In this document: positions 24,206 to 37,800 of the stretch, in pieces | Layout of the letters: each line of letters starts with the position of its first letter | Numbering within the stretch: position 1 is the first letter of the stretch | Origin: Cardiocondyla obscurior | Lineage: Eukaryota > Arthropoda > Insecta > Hymenoptera > Formicidae | Reading direction: 5' to 3' | DNA: 64,000 nucleotides | Assembly (NCBI RefSeq): GCF_019399895.1 | Contig: NC_091873.1 | Location: 6,375,501-6,439,500, forward strand | Program-made: the position numbers and the translations under genes | The notes under the pieces: generated by a model | What the model saw: only the letters and a program-made list of their open reading frames with translations | The model's database searches: none | What the model was told of the DNA's origin: nothing

Positions 24206-27200
24206 ATGAGCTGCGCCGCGCCCAAGGCGGCCGCGACCGCGGCAGCAGCGGCTGCGAGCGGCGAGCAGATCGGCGCGGTACAAGGTACGTTTTGTGAATC
24301 ATATTCTTCGGCCGCCCGCCGCCCGCCGACGTCGCCACGCGTGCGAGCAACGTGTCTACTGTGCCGTTCTTTATCGCCGGTCCGTCCCACCGATGTTTAC
24401 GCCGACGCTGCTCGCGATGTGCTCATCCAAAGCGCCTGGACCTGGCGCGCGCGGACCCGGAGAGAAAGAGAGCGAGTGCGTGAGAGAGAGAGAGAAAATT
24501 CTCGCCGTGATCGATTCGCCGTTTAAAGCCAGTCATTCAGTCCCGCACCATCCGGACATCCGCGCGCCGTGCTCCGACCGCCGAAACGCCGTCCGCGTGG
24601 ACCCCCCTAGCTCACGCGCGCGCGTGCCACGATGGCGCGTGACTCGGTGCCGCTTCTCTTCGATAACGCCGCGCGACACCGAGAGAAACCGACGGGACGC
24701 TTTCGACGCCGACGCATGGAGCGCGGGGTGCCGCGTACGTGACTCGAAACCCGAGAGGAGTGTGGTGCGTCGACCGCGAGAACGAGGGAACGACCGGCCG
24801 CGCGCGGGCTTTCCGTTCCGAGGATGGAACCGTAAACGCTCGTGCGTGACACGCGCGAGGTGGTGCGCGGCCTCCGGCGTCCACGCACGCCACGATCTCC
24901 CCGAGCAGCCGACGGATGATTCGCTTCGCTCGTTCCTTCCGGAGAAGTAATTGCGAGCTCCGGGTATCCGCGAACGCGGCACCGAGGGGTAATTTCGCGC
25001 GAGAGAGAGAGACAAATATATTTTCGGCCCCGACGTCTTTTCCGAGACAATCGATACTCCTCGGGGGGGATTTACTATCGGCGTTGTCCCCGCACTTTTA
25101 CGACGGCGACGCTTCTCGTCGGCTTTCTTCGCGTCGGTGATTTATTGAAACGGGCCGATCGATGGGAACGGTCGATTCGGGATGTTCGGCATACGCAGCT
25201 TACCTAACTTCAACCCTCGGCTATGAATTTTCCCAAGTTTTTCAAAGTCGAGTTTTCCACGGTTGACGCCGATGCCACGGAACGGGCTATCCGGCACCTC
25301 CGTTCCGCGTCGGTCTCCCTCGAAACTTGCCAGTGAAACGGCTCGGAAAACGTGGCATTCAGCTGTGAACGGTACAGAAATATATACAACCGGCTTTTCG
25401 GCAATTTATAGTCTGCATGGGTCTCTGTCTCTCGGCACCTGCCGCGGCAGATGTTAAGATGGTCAGGGTTGTAAGAAAATAATGGGCGAGTTCGAAAACG
25501 TGCGTGAATCACTTAAAAAGTTGTTACAGTTGCCGACGCTTGTGAGAATCGTTAAATATTTTCTTATTTTTCCCCCGTATTTTTTTTTTTCTTATTTTTG
25601 TTTTGTTAATTAATTGATTAATTAATGCTACGAAATTTCGATGTATTACGAAATATTTCAAGAAACGTAATTTTATTAATAGATTCCACCGGTTGCAATA
25701 AATTGCAGTACGTATACGGAGCGATATCCCTCGCATCGATCGGCATTCGCTTTCTCCGAGATCGTTGAGAAGTCGACGGTTTCTCAATCGGTACTTTTTT
25801 CTCTCTTTCTTTCTTTCTTTCTTTTTTTTTTTCCTTTACACGGGATGCTTTAAACGCTTTCGGTAAAACGTGATCTCCCAGCCGCAACGAAGACATTTGA
25901 TATTCCTGTCCGATATTCTTTAACGTCTTTATACGCGCTGTAACGTTTGCTAATACTTCGTGCTTTGATGTGACTAAAACCATGATTAAAAAGATTTCGC
26001 ACGTTTCTGGATTGATGTTTAGATATCAAAAACGCAATGTTTAACAATGACGGAGGGTTTAAGCTAAACAGTGACGATACAAAATCAACAATTATAGAGT
26101 TATTTCCATGGGTCTCAGAATTTAAGAAAATGTGCAAATGTATATACGCAGACAAAAGTATGGCTTCTTTGGCAGAGCTTATGCAGTACTATATCAGGTA
26201 ATCTATACTCAGTATTTCAACGTAATACCATAAGCAGCTCACCAGTATTATCATCTTGAGCACTGGTGTCATAATACTGTTGCATGTGTTATAATATACG
26301 TTCAATGTTGTAGCAATAATTGATATCCTCGTTTAGAAATAAGCAGCGGATTTATTTGCATGAGGGGCGAAGTTTTAATTATTGAACAACTTGAGGGGAG
26401 AGAAAAAAAAAAGAAAAACAACTTTTAATTAGATTACACTCAGTCAGAATAACGCTCTTGTAGTATTGATATTTGATTAAAGTACTGACAAAATATATTT
26501 CTCGTAACGTCATAAATACTTCTCAATTAATCTGTGGAAGAAACAATTATTTTCATATTTTTAACGTAAATTGCAATAGAGAAAAGTGGTTAAAATTAAA
26601 TAAACAATTTAAATTATAAATCATTGTTTTGATAGTTACATTTATTTATTATTCGGCAATTCCTTGTTGCAAGTGCAAAGGATGACGATGTTCTCGAATC
26701 ATTGTAACATATTTTTTTTTTTCTTTAAATAGAAATGCAATTTCTGTCGGTCGTAATTTAAATGACAATTTGGTTTATAATATACTGATAATAATATTTG
26801 CAACGTAAAATCATATCTCATTAAATTCCTTTAATGTTTAATTATATTAAGTGGCTACAGTTAATCTTGAACAGTTTATCGTTCCTTTTTGATTAAATTG
26901 GGGGGGAAAAAAAAAGAATAATAAAATGTGCTACCGTTGATTACGCACACTGAACCTCCTCTACACACGATGTCATTATTGAACTGATCTTGAGGGTCAT
27001 CCCGCTATTACATTGACCCCCTCAATTGCTTAATCAAATTGTGTCTGAAGGTCGAAAAAATATCGTCTCATCTATTACAAGGCAGCATTAAAATTGTAGA
27101 AAATGTTTTAATCGTGTACTCATTACCGTAATTTATATATGGACGAAAATTCAAAGTAGAGAACTGAAATCATTACCATGCCTTGCGTATACTCCATCTT

Positions 27201-30200
27201 ATTAAAATGTTACAAGCTGTTTACGTCTTGACACCGCGTATTACATATCAAAAATAATCGTAGCGCTCGTTATCTACGTTGGGGAAATTACATATAGAGC
27301 TGTACATAAGTTACGCGCGTATACATTTACTTTGCGATTGCCTAAGCACATCCACGATCCGTTCTTCTCATAATATTTAGATTATAATTAACGTGTTAAT
27401 ACGCGGACATATTTTAATGTTCACATTTAAATCGATCTAAGTTTAATATTATACATTTGTTGTGCAGCAAATGTATATGTTTTATATTTTTATTACAGAA
27501 ATGTAAGTATCAGTGTGAATGAATGTTATACAAAACCTTTACGAGCAGCAAAGTTGAAGGATTCTATTAGCGAAACCTTACTTTTGTTCTTATATATCTA
27601 TCGCGAGCTTTCTGAGGTAAGTTCAGTAACCTGTTACGTCGCATTTGTGTAGAATCCTTTTTTTTTTTTTTTTTTCTTTTTACTCTACACTGCTTTTTGT
27701 AGTAATGTACCTATCCACGTTTAAAGAAACACGACTCATTAATTTTTTTCAGGACCGTAATAGATCTATTTACTTAAATAATATGTCCGATTTATTGGCG
27801 TTGTACATAGATATGGAATTAAAAGCTTCAAAAAAAAGTAAAGAAGATCATAATAGAATTTGTACAAGACTTACTTCATGTCTTTATGTATATTTAGGTA
27901 TGTATTTTTAAACGTTCAATTTTATTCCCTGAATAATTAATAATGATAAAATATTTCTGTATTTTATGTAGAACATTCCACAGAGCATTTGTTAGATACT
28001 TTGATAAAAATACAGTTTATGTGCCGGGGTTATCACCGTATTTTAGATCCGATAATAACGTGAGTATGCAATTAACAGGAAATTATCTACATTGTGTCAT
28101 AGCGTCTTTGTTATTTTGTATTTAGAATATTTAATATTCCGTTTTTTCGTACTTTTCTGATATATATTTTTTAATAAACGTATTTTATACAATTTTTGTT
28201 TAAATAAAAATTTAATTTACTTTAAAATTTAATGTTAAAACACGAAAAATATTTAAATATTTTTTCTTTTATGAATTTTAATATATTTTTAGAAAATTCT
28301 ATGTGTTAAAATAGTTTTTCTTTAATTGTTATGTATATATATTTTTCTATTTCATTTCAGAAAAGTAATTAAAAATATTCCAGCGCATCCCGAATCAAAT
28401 ATTATGTACATTCGTTATCTTCTTATTTATTGTCTTTGGAGAAAGATAAATAGCGATATAGCTGTGAAAAGTCAAATTATTACAACCGCAATTGCCTCTC
28501 TGGGAGCACCACCAGCGGCTTTCCCACCATGCGTGTTAGAAGATGTCTTACCGAAAGTGCCAAAGTGTCAACCAAATTCAGCAAAATATCTGATGCAGCA
28601 GAAATTTGACATAAGAAAATGCTGTGAATTATTTATACAGTTCTGTAGAGAAAGCAGAGGAGGTACATGGCAGCAAAAAAGTGAAAATGTATCCAACATT
28701 CCAAGTTCATCTAAGAGGATTACTTCACAACTGGTAAATATGCGATATCTCTTATTTCCGTGATACTTGTTAATAATATATTATTTATATATTACATAAA
28801 ATAATTCAGAATTGACATTAACGAATGCTTGTATGTGCGTACGTGCGTCATAAGTCTGAGATAAAAATTTAAAAAAATTTTCTTTGTTCTTGTCAGTATT
28901 TTATTAATTCTTCTAATATGAAAAACTGGTACTATGCCATTGAGATCGTTTGAAAAACAGCGCGCGCGAAGCGTGCATATGGTTTGTTCTAGTTGTATAA
29001 CTATTGTATATTTTATACGTGTAAGTTTAAAATTATCACCGTTTAGAACACTGCGATAAATTTTATTTTAAATTAATTACGATAAACAAATTAGAAGATT
29101 ACGTTTAGGCCAAAAAAAAAAAAAAAAAAAAAAGATAAAGACAGAAAGAAAGAAAGAAAAAAAGAAAAGTTTTTGTACATTTGGAATTGGTTTTGGAATC
29201 TTTCACTTCTGGTCATAATTAGTAGACTTTTTATTATATGTAATAAATAATAATAGAAAAAATTATGTAGAACTACTTTTTAAATATTAAACTGCGTATA
29301 TTTTTAGCTGGAAGTTACGTCACATGAAAAGAAAAATATGGATCATACCGAAAATAATTTTATTTCTTCAGATAAAGACATAAAAAATAATTCTGTATTG
29401 TCGAATAATTTAAAATCTTCAGATAAAGATGTAAAAAATAATTCTATGTTGTCAAATAATTTAAAGTCTTTAAATTTAACAGAACAAACAAATGTTAAAC
29501 CTTTAGGCACAATTTCTACAAATATTTCTGTAACGCGGACTATTTGTAAGTCGATAAAACCAAAAGTGCTTCCACGGAAGAGGACTAAAAAGTCTAATAA
29601 AATTGTAATAATTGATCTTACAACAGATATCGCTTCCGAAAGATGTATAAAAAAAAGGAAATCAAGAAAAGTTGCGTGGCTCGAAGAAGCTAAGAAGAAA
29701 TTTGATACAAAGACGATAAGAGCGTCACAGAAGATTAAGAACCAACAGATGACAGAAAACGTAAACTTTTTGAAGAAAATAACTCTTAATCAGCAATCGG
29801 AAGATTCATCTCAACCTGTACATGTCACAGAAAATGCGACATTGAAGAATGACTTCAATACGTCTGCAACACAAGATGCGAAATTAGGCAACGAGAAAAT
29901 TAAATCTATGCAACATCTCGACACTAAACATAAAAATACGTCGGTCATCAATGGTAATACAGTATCTGCAAAACAATCTGTGGATTTGAATAGCAGTAGC
30001 AGCAGTAAAACTGTTGAAACGTTGCATTGCGCAGTCTCTTCTGTAATCGTTGACACACCACAGTCAAATAAATCTAAAGCTACGTTATCGGAAATTTCAA
30101 ATAACGCTACTAAAATTAACAAATGTCACGTTAATTTGGAAGTAAGGAATAACAAGAGAACAAACGATAGACATAGTACACAGACTGTGATCAAACGACT

Positions 30201-33200
30201 GATAGAAAAAGACACTCCGCCTGAAAGTGAAACCCGTAAAAGAGTTGAAAGTTTAAGGAAAATCTGTGATTTAGGAACAGAGCACTCTAAAACTGTAAAT
30301 ACTCTTCCTTCGATATGTGCCCAAGACGATTCCAAAGATAAAGATGATAACTCTAATCATAAAGCTAACTATCTTAGAACAACTAAGGATAAATTATCTC
30401 CGCATATAATTTCGTCTCTGCAGCATACGCATTGTAGAAATAACGTAAAGGATAGAACAAATAACGGAAAAATAGACGATTATGGTAACCATAAAAAATG
30501 TATGCAAAGAGATACTCGTGAAACAATAAGTAACGAGACGTCGTGTTTAAAATCAACCGCGATTGACAGTGAATTAAATAAAGAGAAATTTGCCGTTTCC
30601 ACAACAGCAACTGAAACTCGTACAACAACAACTGTACGTAATGTGGAAGTATTAATAAATGATGCTTCAGAATCTGAACGATTGCAACAATCGTGCATTA
30701 CTGAAAATACAAATACAAAGCATTTACAGGAATCCGAATCTCAAGATAAATATATAACAAACCACGATATTAAAAACAGTACTATAAGTATTAGTATAAT
30801 GAATGGAGACCATTCTAATGTACAAACAGATTTAAAAGTTGGTACTTGCACCGAAGTAAATGATGACGTAAGGAATAACAGATTCTCTAATAATAAAATT
30901 AGGGAAACTATTTTTGGAAACCACACATCTGATAAAAAAAATATTTCCGATGTTCTCGACATGTCATTGTGTTCAAAAGAAGTAAGAATTAATGGTGAGA
31001 AAAACATTGATTTGAAAACTGATCGCAAAGAAAGTTCGGAATCTAATAGAACTTGTGATAGAGAAAATAATATAAAAGAATTCGGAAGATCTTCCGTATT
31101 GTGCGAAAAGATTGATCAAATGCATGATCGCAAATCACCAAAAGAATCGTACGAGATATCGCATACTAAAAACACTCAAGATGTATTAAAAGATAAATGT
31201 ATGATTCAAGATTCGGAATTACACGATAATATAGACGGACTTTCGTTATTAGCCAATGTTATTGCGAGTCAGCATGTATCTCATCTGAAGACCGAACGCG
31301 AGTTAAAATACGAACAAATCAAAGTCAAGGATTACGCGTCGTTAAGAAGCTCTCCTTATAATCAAACTACAGATGACGAAGTTGATACCAATGATGACTC
31401 ATCGAATACCGTTTCTCAAGTTCTAGAGAACTCAGCCGCTGAAGTTACTAATAGAATAGTCGGGATTTATCCAGAAGATGCGTTAGATAAAGTAGCACTT
31501 CACGTTGAAGTGACATCAACAACTGATCCTGATGATAGCGAAAACGATCCAAGTAATAGCGTCTCGCATATCGTTGAAACTATTAATTACGAAACAGACA
31601 CAATATCCAACAATTTAAGTATGATGGAAAATAATGTGCAGTCAATAAAAGAGAATACAAACGTTATATTAAATGGTGAAACGGTCGTGCTCTTACAAAA
31701 ATCTCCCAATAGTAATTTATACATCATCAACAAAGCAGTTGAAAATCGAGATCACAACAGCGACGATGAGAGTTGTTTAATTAAAGAAAAGAGCTGGATG
31801 ATACCGCCGGAAGATTGTGCGTCGTTCGAAGTTGTTAATACGTCGGAGCATATTTCATTTAATTTGGATTTGCCGCAATACAACAAAGAATTATCGTGCC
31901 AAGAAAATAAATATTCCGTCGGAAGGAACAAAGGTATAAAAATCGAACCGGAGGAAGAAAGCAGTTTAATGAGCATTACGGAGATGAAGTCTTACGGTAA
32001 AAAAGGTTCACTGACGACTGACGTGCTACCCGCGACGTCGCAGATTTATCAAGACACAAATATTGCGAACGTGAGTATCAGCAAGTCAGTTGATAAACGA
32101 AAATCCAAGTCTATTCTCACGTATAGGCAAAACATTAAACAAGAGTTCAGTAATCACATCGCGCCGAATTGTGGAATACAAGGGTGTAACGGAATACATT
32201 CGCATCCGCACGAAGTGATTGATCCGCAGCATTCGTTACATATTCCGGTCACCCATCCAGCGACAATACCTTCGATTTACGGGAACTGCGCTGCCGGCAC
32301 AGATCTGTGCATGCCATATCATAAGCATTGCACCTCCGTGTCGTGCAGCTTACAGATTAATTCTACTACTTCGCTCCATTCCCACACTAAATCCGCCAAT
32401 TCGTGCGGAAGATCGCACTGCTCATGTCTAAATTGTACGTATGACATAGTCGCGCATTGTAGACAGTGTATACACCCTGCCACAGACTCCCACGTGTCTT
32501 GCATTGAAAGTAATTCTTATTTTTTGCCCACACATTCATCAGTACAAACATCCGCCGTCCAAGAGCACGATAGAACAAAAAGCGAAGCGGTAATAAGTAA
32601 ATTGTATGACGATCAAATATTGCGTAAAAGAGTGCTACAAAATAATACCCTGGAAAAGCTGGATGTGTCGCGCGAGCCAGAGAAATTATTCAAGAAAGAT
32701 ATGGCGAACAAATTGCCATTGAAAAAGAGATTGAAGGCTCAAGCCTTGATGACGATGGCATATGAGAAGGTACCCATCAAGACGGAGAAGCTGGATAATT
32801 ATCCTGGGATACCTATGATGTCCATAGCAGCCTTAGAAAAAACAGACGGTACCGAAAAACATCCCACGCAAATAATTAAATCGTCATACGAATTATCCCC
32901 TAGTGAAGAAGATAATCCGCACGGCAGCTATCATTTCAACTCGAATATAGTACGAATGGATTATTACAAAGATATGCACATTTCTAATACACATCATAAT
33001 CTTACGAAAGAAAGTACAAGAAATCACGAGCGCCAGTTTCGACCGGGTAATGATCAACCTAACGCAGTATGTCTAGAAAGTTATCAGGACAGAACATCTG
33101 CGCAACACAGAGACGTTACGAATCCAACATCTTTGAAACGTATTACGACGGAAACGATCGAGCAGGATAGCGCGTGTAAAAAAGCGAAGAAAACGCAGTC

Positions 33201-33327
33201 TTCTATTAGACAAACGAGAAGCTCAAAAAGAAACGTTCCTAAGGTAAATTATTGTTACACCGATGTTGATCCAGAATGGAATCCGTCCGGTGAGTCAAAA
33301 CGAAGACGTAAGAAGACTAGTCGATGA
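24206..33327 (+). CDS. Gene A: unrecognised large nuclear-type protein with SUMO-interacting motif (~1,665 aa, 7 coding exons)
   Basis: Exons: 24206-24284, 26023-26197, 27499-27616, 27753-27897, 27972-28059, 28361-28733 and 29308-33327, all with GT/AG borders and a continuous frame. Exon 1 encodes a poly-Ala N-terminus (starts MSCAAPK). Its phase-1 donor CAAG/GTACGT fits the acceptor TTTAG before 26023, but that long first intron is the least certain junction; an in-exon ATG at 26037 is the fallback start. Residues ~27-326 are Leu-rich, probably helical, and match the N-terminus of gene B. The last exon is Ser/Thr/Asn/Lys-rich and probably disordered. It has a SUMO-interacting-type motif (IVIIDLT, ~425-431) between basic stretches, a Cys/His-rich segment (~1278-1394), and a basic C-terminus (RRRKK). 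There is no signal peptide or membrane segment. I infer a nuclear, SUMO-binding scaffold. The family is unknown to me and the enzymatic role is unassigned. Confidence 0.75.
29365..29466 (+). repeat. 51-bp in-frame tandem duplication in gene A
   Basis: Two adjacent 51-base units (29365-29415 and 29416-29466) encode 17-residue repeats of the form SSDKD[I/V]KNNS[V/M]LSNNLK. The length is a multiple of three and most differences are at or near third positions, so coding has been kept since duplication. Confidence 0.9.
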
Positions 33328-34740
33328 TCAATACTATTTCATTACGAAAAGTCACTGCTGTAAAAATAAAAGAGAAGAAGAAAAAAAAAGGCAACCTGTA
33401 TAGAGAGAACAAATGTGTTCTTCAAGCTGTGGCACTGTAAATTTGTAAATATATGTATAAAGTGGAACTGAAAATCGTCCTAGCAAAATTAGAGATAGAT
33501 CGTTCAAGAGCGTGTTCAAGATTAGCATCAGCGAAGAGTTATATTAACTACATAGAAGACTTCTGCATAAAATATTTTTGATGTTTGGTTAGATATCGCT
33601 AGAATCAAGTTGTAGAGAATTTTACTATCCGTTAAACCACAGTTTAGACATTTCCTTGCATTTCCCATTTCTCATTTCTTGTATTTATTTATTATTATCG
33701 AGTATTTAAAAAAATCCTATTCTTTTCTTTTTTTTTTTTTTTTTTTTTTCCACAGAATAGCAGCTGTTGATTTTCAGAGTTGCGTTGTATATTCAATAAT
33801 TAATATATAATTAAATAATAACGAATTATTTTACTCTATTAAAATTCTTTAAAATACTAAATTAAATTGTAGCGATATTGGTAGTGAGAATTTTTAACAT
33901 AAAAACAAGTAAAACACACTTTAACAGCATATACTGCTGTTGTTAATTATGTTTTTCACGAATTAAAGAATTAATTTTTTTTTATTACTGCCTTAACTGA
34001 TTTAACTGGATATCTCTAAACAGTGGTTAAAATCGTTCTCTGCTCCTTGCGATGTAGTAAATGATGTAAAGCTTTGTAAGATAATATTTAAATTTTAATA
34101 TTTTCTATTGTCGTGGTTGCAATGACATCTGTCGCAAACTAATAATTTTCTTACGCATAAAATTCTTTTAAATTTCTTGTAAAGTAAAATTCAAGTTTCT
34201 GTACAGTTTTTCATATAAATATGTATAAATACATATGTAAATACATAATCAATGCCAAACAGAAACTTATTTAATGGAAACGTATCTTGAAGTAATATCA
34301 TTTTTAAGGTAAGGTAATCTTATATAGTAGCTGTATGATTTATTGATTTAAAAAAAATATAATATTTAAATAAAATGATATAAAATCAAACATATCAAAA
34401 ATATTATAGATAAAATATTATAAATATTATAAATTCAAACTTTTAATTACTATTATTACTATTTATTATCGTCTGTAGAGTTTTCTCAAAGCTGAAATTT
34501 TGAAAAAGTACATATATATTATTTAACTTCTCACGAATATTAATGAATTTATAATAACTTATAAAATTTTCTGCAGGTTCCTGAGGAATATAAATTTAGA
34601 GTCAGGAATGTGCGACCAGGTTGATGATTGAAAGTTAAAAGTGTATAAAATCTAAGAATATCAAATCATTGAAGATAAACAGGATGCCTGTGTACCAGGA
34701 GCATGTTTGTATAGGTAATTTTGCAATATCATATAACGTA
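33328..34740. other. AT-rich DNA, 3' UTR or intergenic
   Basis: No coding signal. It contains a long poly(T) run near 33728-33749 and many short AT motifs. The first part is probably the 3' UTR of gene A. Confidence 0.45.
33365..33370 (+). terminator. Possible polyadenylation signal of gene A
   Basis: AATAAA occurs 38 bases after the gene A stop codon. Further AATAAA-like motifs follow within a kilobase, so the real 3' end is not determined. Confidence 0.25.
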
Positions 34741-34742
34741 TA

Positions 34743-34855
34743 CGGAGTCGTCCCATAGTAAACTGACACTTTTGGGAATAGGTAGAACTTGTCGGGACGA
34801 AAAGAAAAGTCCTACCTACTTTCGAAAAAGTGTCCGTTTACTGTGGGATACTCGA
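34743..34855. mobile_element. Short MITE-like inverted-repeat element flanked by TA
   Basis: The left arm begins CGGAGTCGTCCCATAGTAAA (34743) and the right arm reads as its imperfect reverse complement, ending TCGA at 34855. The arms pair over about 40 bases with roughly 80% identity, leaving a small centre. TA dinucleotides sit on both sides (34741-34742 and 34856-34857), as Tc1/mariner-type target duplications would. It has no coding capacity. Confidence 0.6.
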
Positions 34856-34857
34856 TA

Positions 34858-37800
34858 TAAAGTTTTACATCGTAAATATCTGACAAGATATTTGCGATTT
34901 ATAATACTTAGATATTAGATTTTATTAACTTCATAATTAATATTACATTTAATTCCAATAAGAGCTTTTTCAACTTGTAATATTCTCATTAAGATATGTT
35001 TCACACATCTTTTTATAACGTATATGTCTTGTATTTCAGATTAATTACCTGCTTATTACTTGAGTAACTTTTGGGCAAGTGTTTAAATACAAGCACATAA
35101 TGTCAATAAATTCGCCAAGTGGTGCAAAATTATTTGTATTGCCGTACAATTATAAAAGAAACTGGAAATGTTTAATTTCTTCCACTTTACAATCTCTCCT
35201 CTTATTATATACAGAGATACAGCCCTATATTATATCAAGATAAAAAAGCTATTATTTAATATAAACTTATATACATACAGGTACCTGTATGTAATCTAAC
35301 CTAATCTATCAAAATAAGTAAAGTAGTTAATCAGCCGATTCGTACGACAACAAGAAACTTCAGGTCTTATTAAAAAGAAAAAAAAAAAAAAAGAAAAAGA
35401 AGAGATACTATGCTACGTAATTGAAAGTAATCCATATATTTTTCTTGTAATACAAATGTCCATCTTTCGTTAAAACGCGAGGGCTACACGAGCTACGTAT
35501 TCTAAAAAAAAAAAAATGACCTAATCGAGCTTGATAAATAAAATGAAACTGAGGCATGCAAAAAAAAAAGAAATGCACAATTTAGATATCGATAGTTACC
35601 AAGATAGAAAAGCTTTATAACTAGCAAGCATCGTATAGTTTGTTCCTATGTAATTGTTTAATATTTCAGTTCATGTGTCTGGAATCTTACTTTAAGAACT
35701 GATTGACATTAATATATGGCATTTAATTAAATTATATTAAAATTAATATAAATTTTATGAGATAAATTTTTAAGAATAATATAATTTTTTAAATGCTGTA
35801 CATTATATTGTAAATGGTTCTTATAGAAAAAAAAAAACAAAATGCTCATGCTCACTCAATTTTATGTTTATACATGTTAATGATTTCAGAGTATCTATTA
35901 CTATTAAATTTTTTTTTTTTTTGTTATAAGTATCTATTCTGAACAAATTAAGTCACATTGCAATCTCTGTGTTAAACCTGAACCAGTCAGTGTCACTATT
36001 TTATTCTAATATAAATGTTCTAACTACGTTTAATTATTTCGAGATAGATTTGGTTCAAGTAATACATAACTTCAGTGCCATATCCCTATACCTGATCTCA
36101 CATCTGTGATCATTAGCTAAGCAGTAGCTAACATTTTGTTGTACAAAAAAAAAAGAAAAAAGAAAGGAAATGTACCTTGTTAAGTAGTCTATTTGATAGA
36201 TTACTTGTCACTGTCACACTTGTCATTGTTGTACATTTATTTGACTTCGTAAAAATGATTGTAGTTAGAGAATTTTTTTAATCGTAGACTACTGTACCTC
36301 TTACATTAACTGTATTTTTTTTTCGTAATTTTTTTTTTATATTTTCAATTACTTCAACTAGATTTTTAAAGTATACTTCCCACACTTGACTGAAAGACGC
36401 GTTTTTTTTTTTTTTTTTAATTATCGATAATAATTTCTTATTGTTACTATTTATTTATTAATTTACAATGCGATAAGTCTGATAGGCTTAAGTTTAACAC
36501 AAATAAATTTATAAGTTATTATAGCTATAAATAATTAGTTCATCAAAATTGCCAAAAGTCTTCATACATATGGATCGAATATAATAGATCACTAATCGTA
36601 AATAAATTATTGTACGCATAAAGCATTTATTAAGGAAAGTCTGACGTCTTAAACATTAATCAAGTTAGTATAGTAAAGTACTTTACATCAGATGCCTCAT
36701 TAATTCGTGTTCATCAAAAATTCAGTATTGTGTATGCGTAGAAAACATCTCTTTCCTATAATGATAAATAAACCTGTATTTAACTATATTTGTACATTAT
36801 GTGCATTACATAAAATGTCGACTGCATAAAATCGAGGTAAATATACTGCACATATGAAAATACTAATATATTTACCTCTCTCTATATTATACTCACTGTA
36901 ACTATAGTTTCATCGCTATTACCTATGAAGTAAGAATAGAAATGTTAGAGAAACTCTCAACAGGGTAAAATATTAATATGCTTTTGATGCTTGCAGCATC
37001 GGGTTCATTATATTTTACATAAGTATGTATACTTATTAACTAAAAAATAGAATATAGTACACCTCTGAACAGGGTAAAAGTGGAAAAAAAAAATACTCGG
37101 CAAGCTTCTAATGTTCATTAGTTTATACTATCATAACGGGAACTTCCTTTAACACTGTGTTTATTTTACAAGCGTAACTAATTTATCAGAACCTTTTCTT
37201 TCAGTTTTGAACGAAGAATTTTTATATATGTTAAAAATATCGTTCGAGATCTATTAATATATTTTTAGGCATGCGTCCAATCACATCAAATTTTCACACC
37301 GTTATATTGCAACTTTTCCATGCAAATAAGATTAATGAAAAATTTCTCTTACTCTTTCTCTCTTTTAGTATCGGTTTCCATACACATATATCCAACGCTA
37401 AATAATAATAAAACAAGTATCTATGAATTAAATATACATAGTGAGAAAAAATGTACTAAATGCTTCTAAAATGGTAGTAGTAATTTAATAATCTCACATA
37501 TACGAATACTAAATTCTACATTCTAATAAAGTATAGAATATTTCTTTTTACATAGATTATCAAAATGTTTCAGAACTGAGTTTTCGAATTCATTTTGTAC
37601 AATTACGCGTAATAAATGAATAACTCAATGTATTAAAAATTGAACTTTTATTCTTTTTTTTTTTCAGTCTCTGCATTGTTGTACATCGTGGATTATAACT
37701 TATCACAATACAATCTTTTTACACACAGAACACAATTAATATATATATATATAAAAAAAGAAAAAACAATTAATAATTTATCGTAGATCTACATATATAC

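Noticed and set aside
24294..25015. 218-codon plus and 160-codon minus ORFs
   Set aside because: They lie inside intron 1 of gene A, overlap each other, and show GC-driven Arg/Pro/Ser composition.
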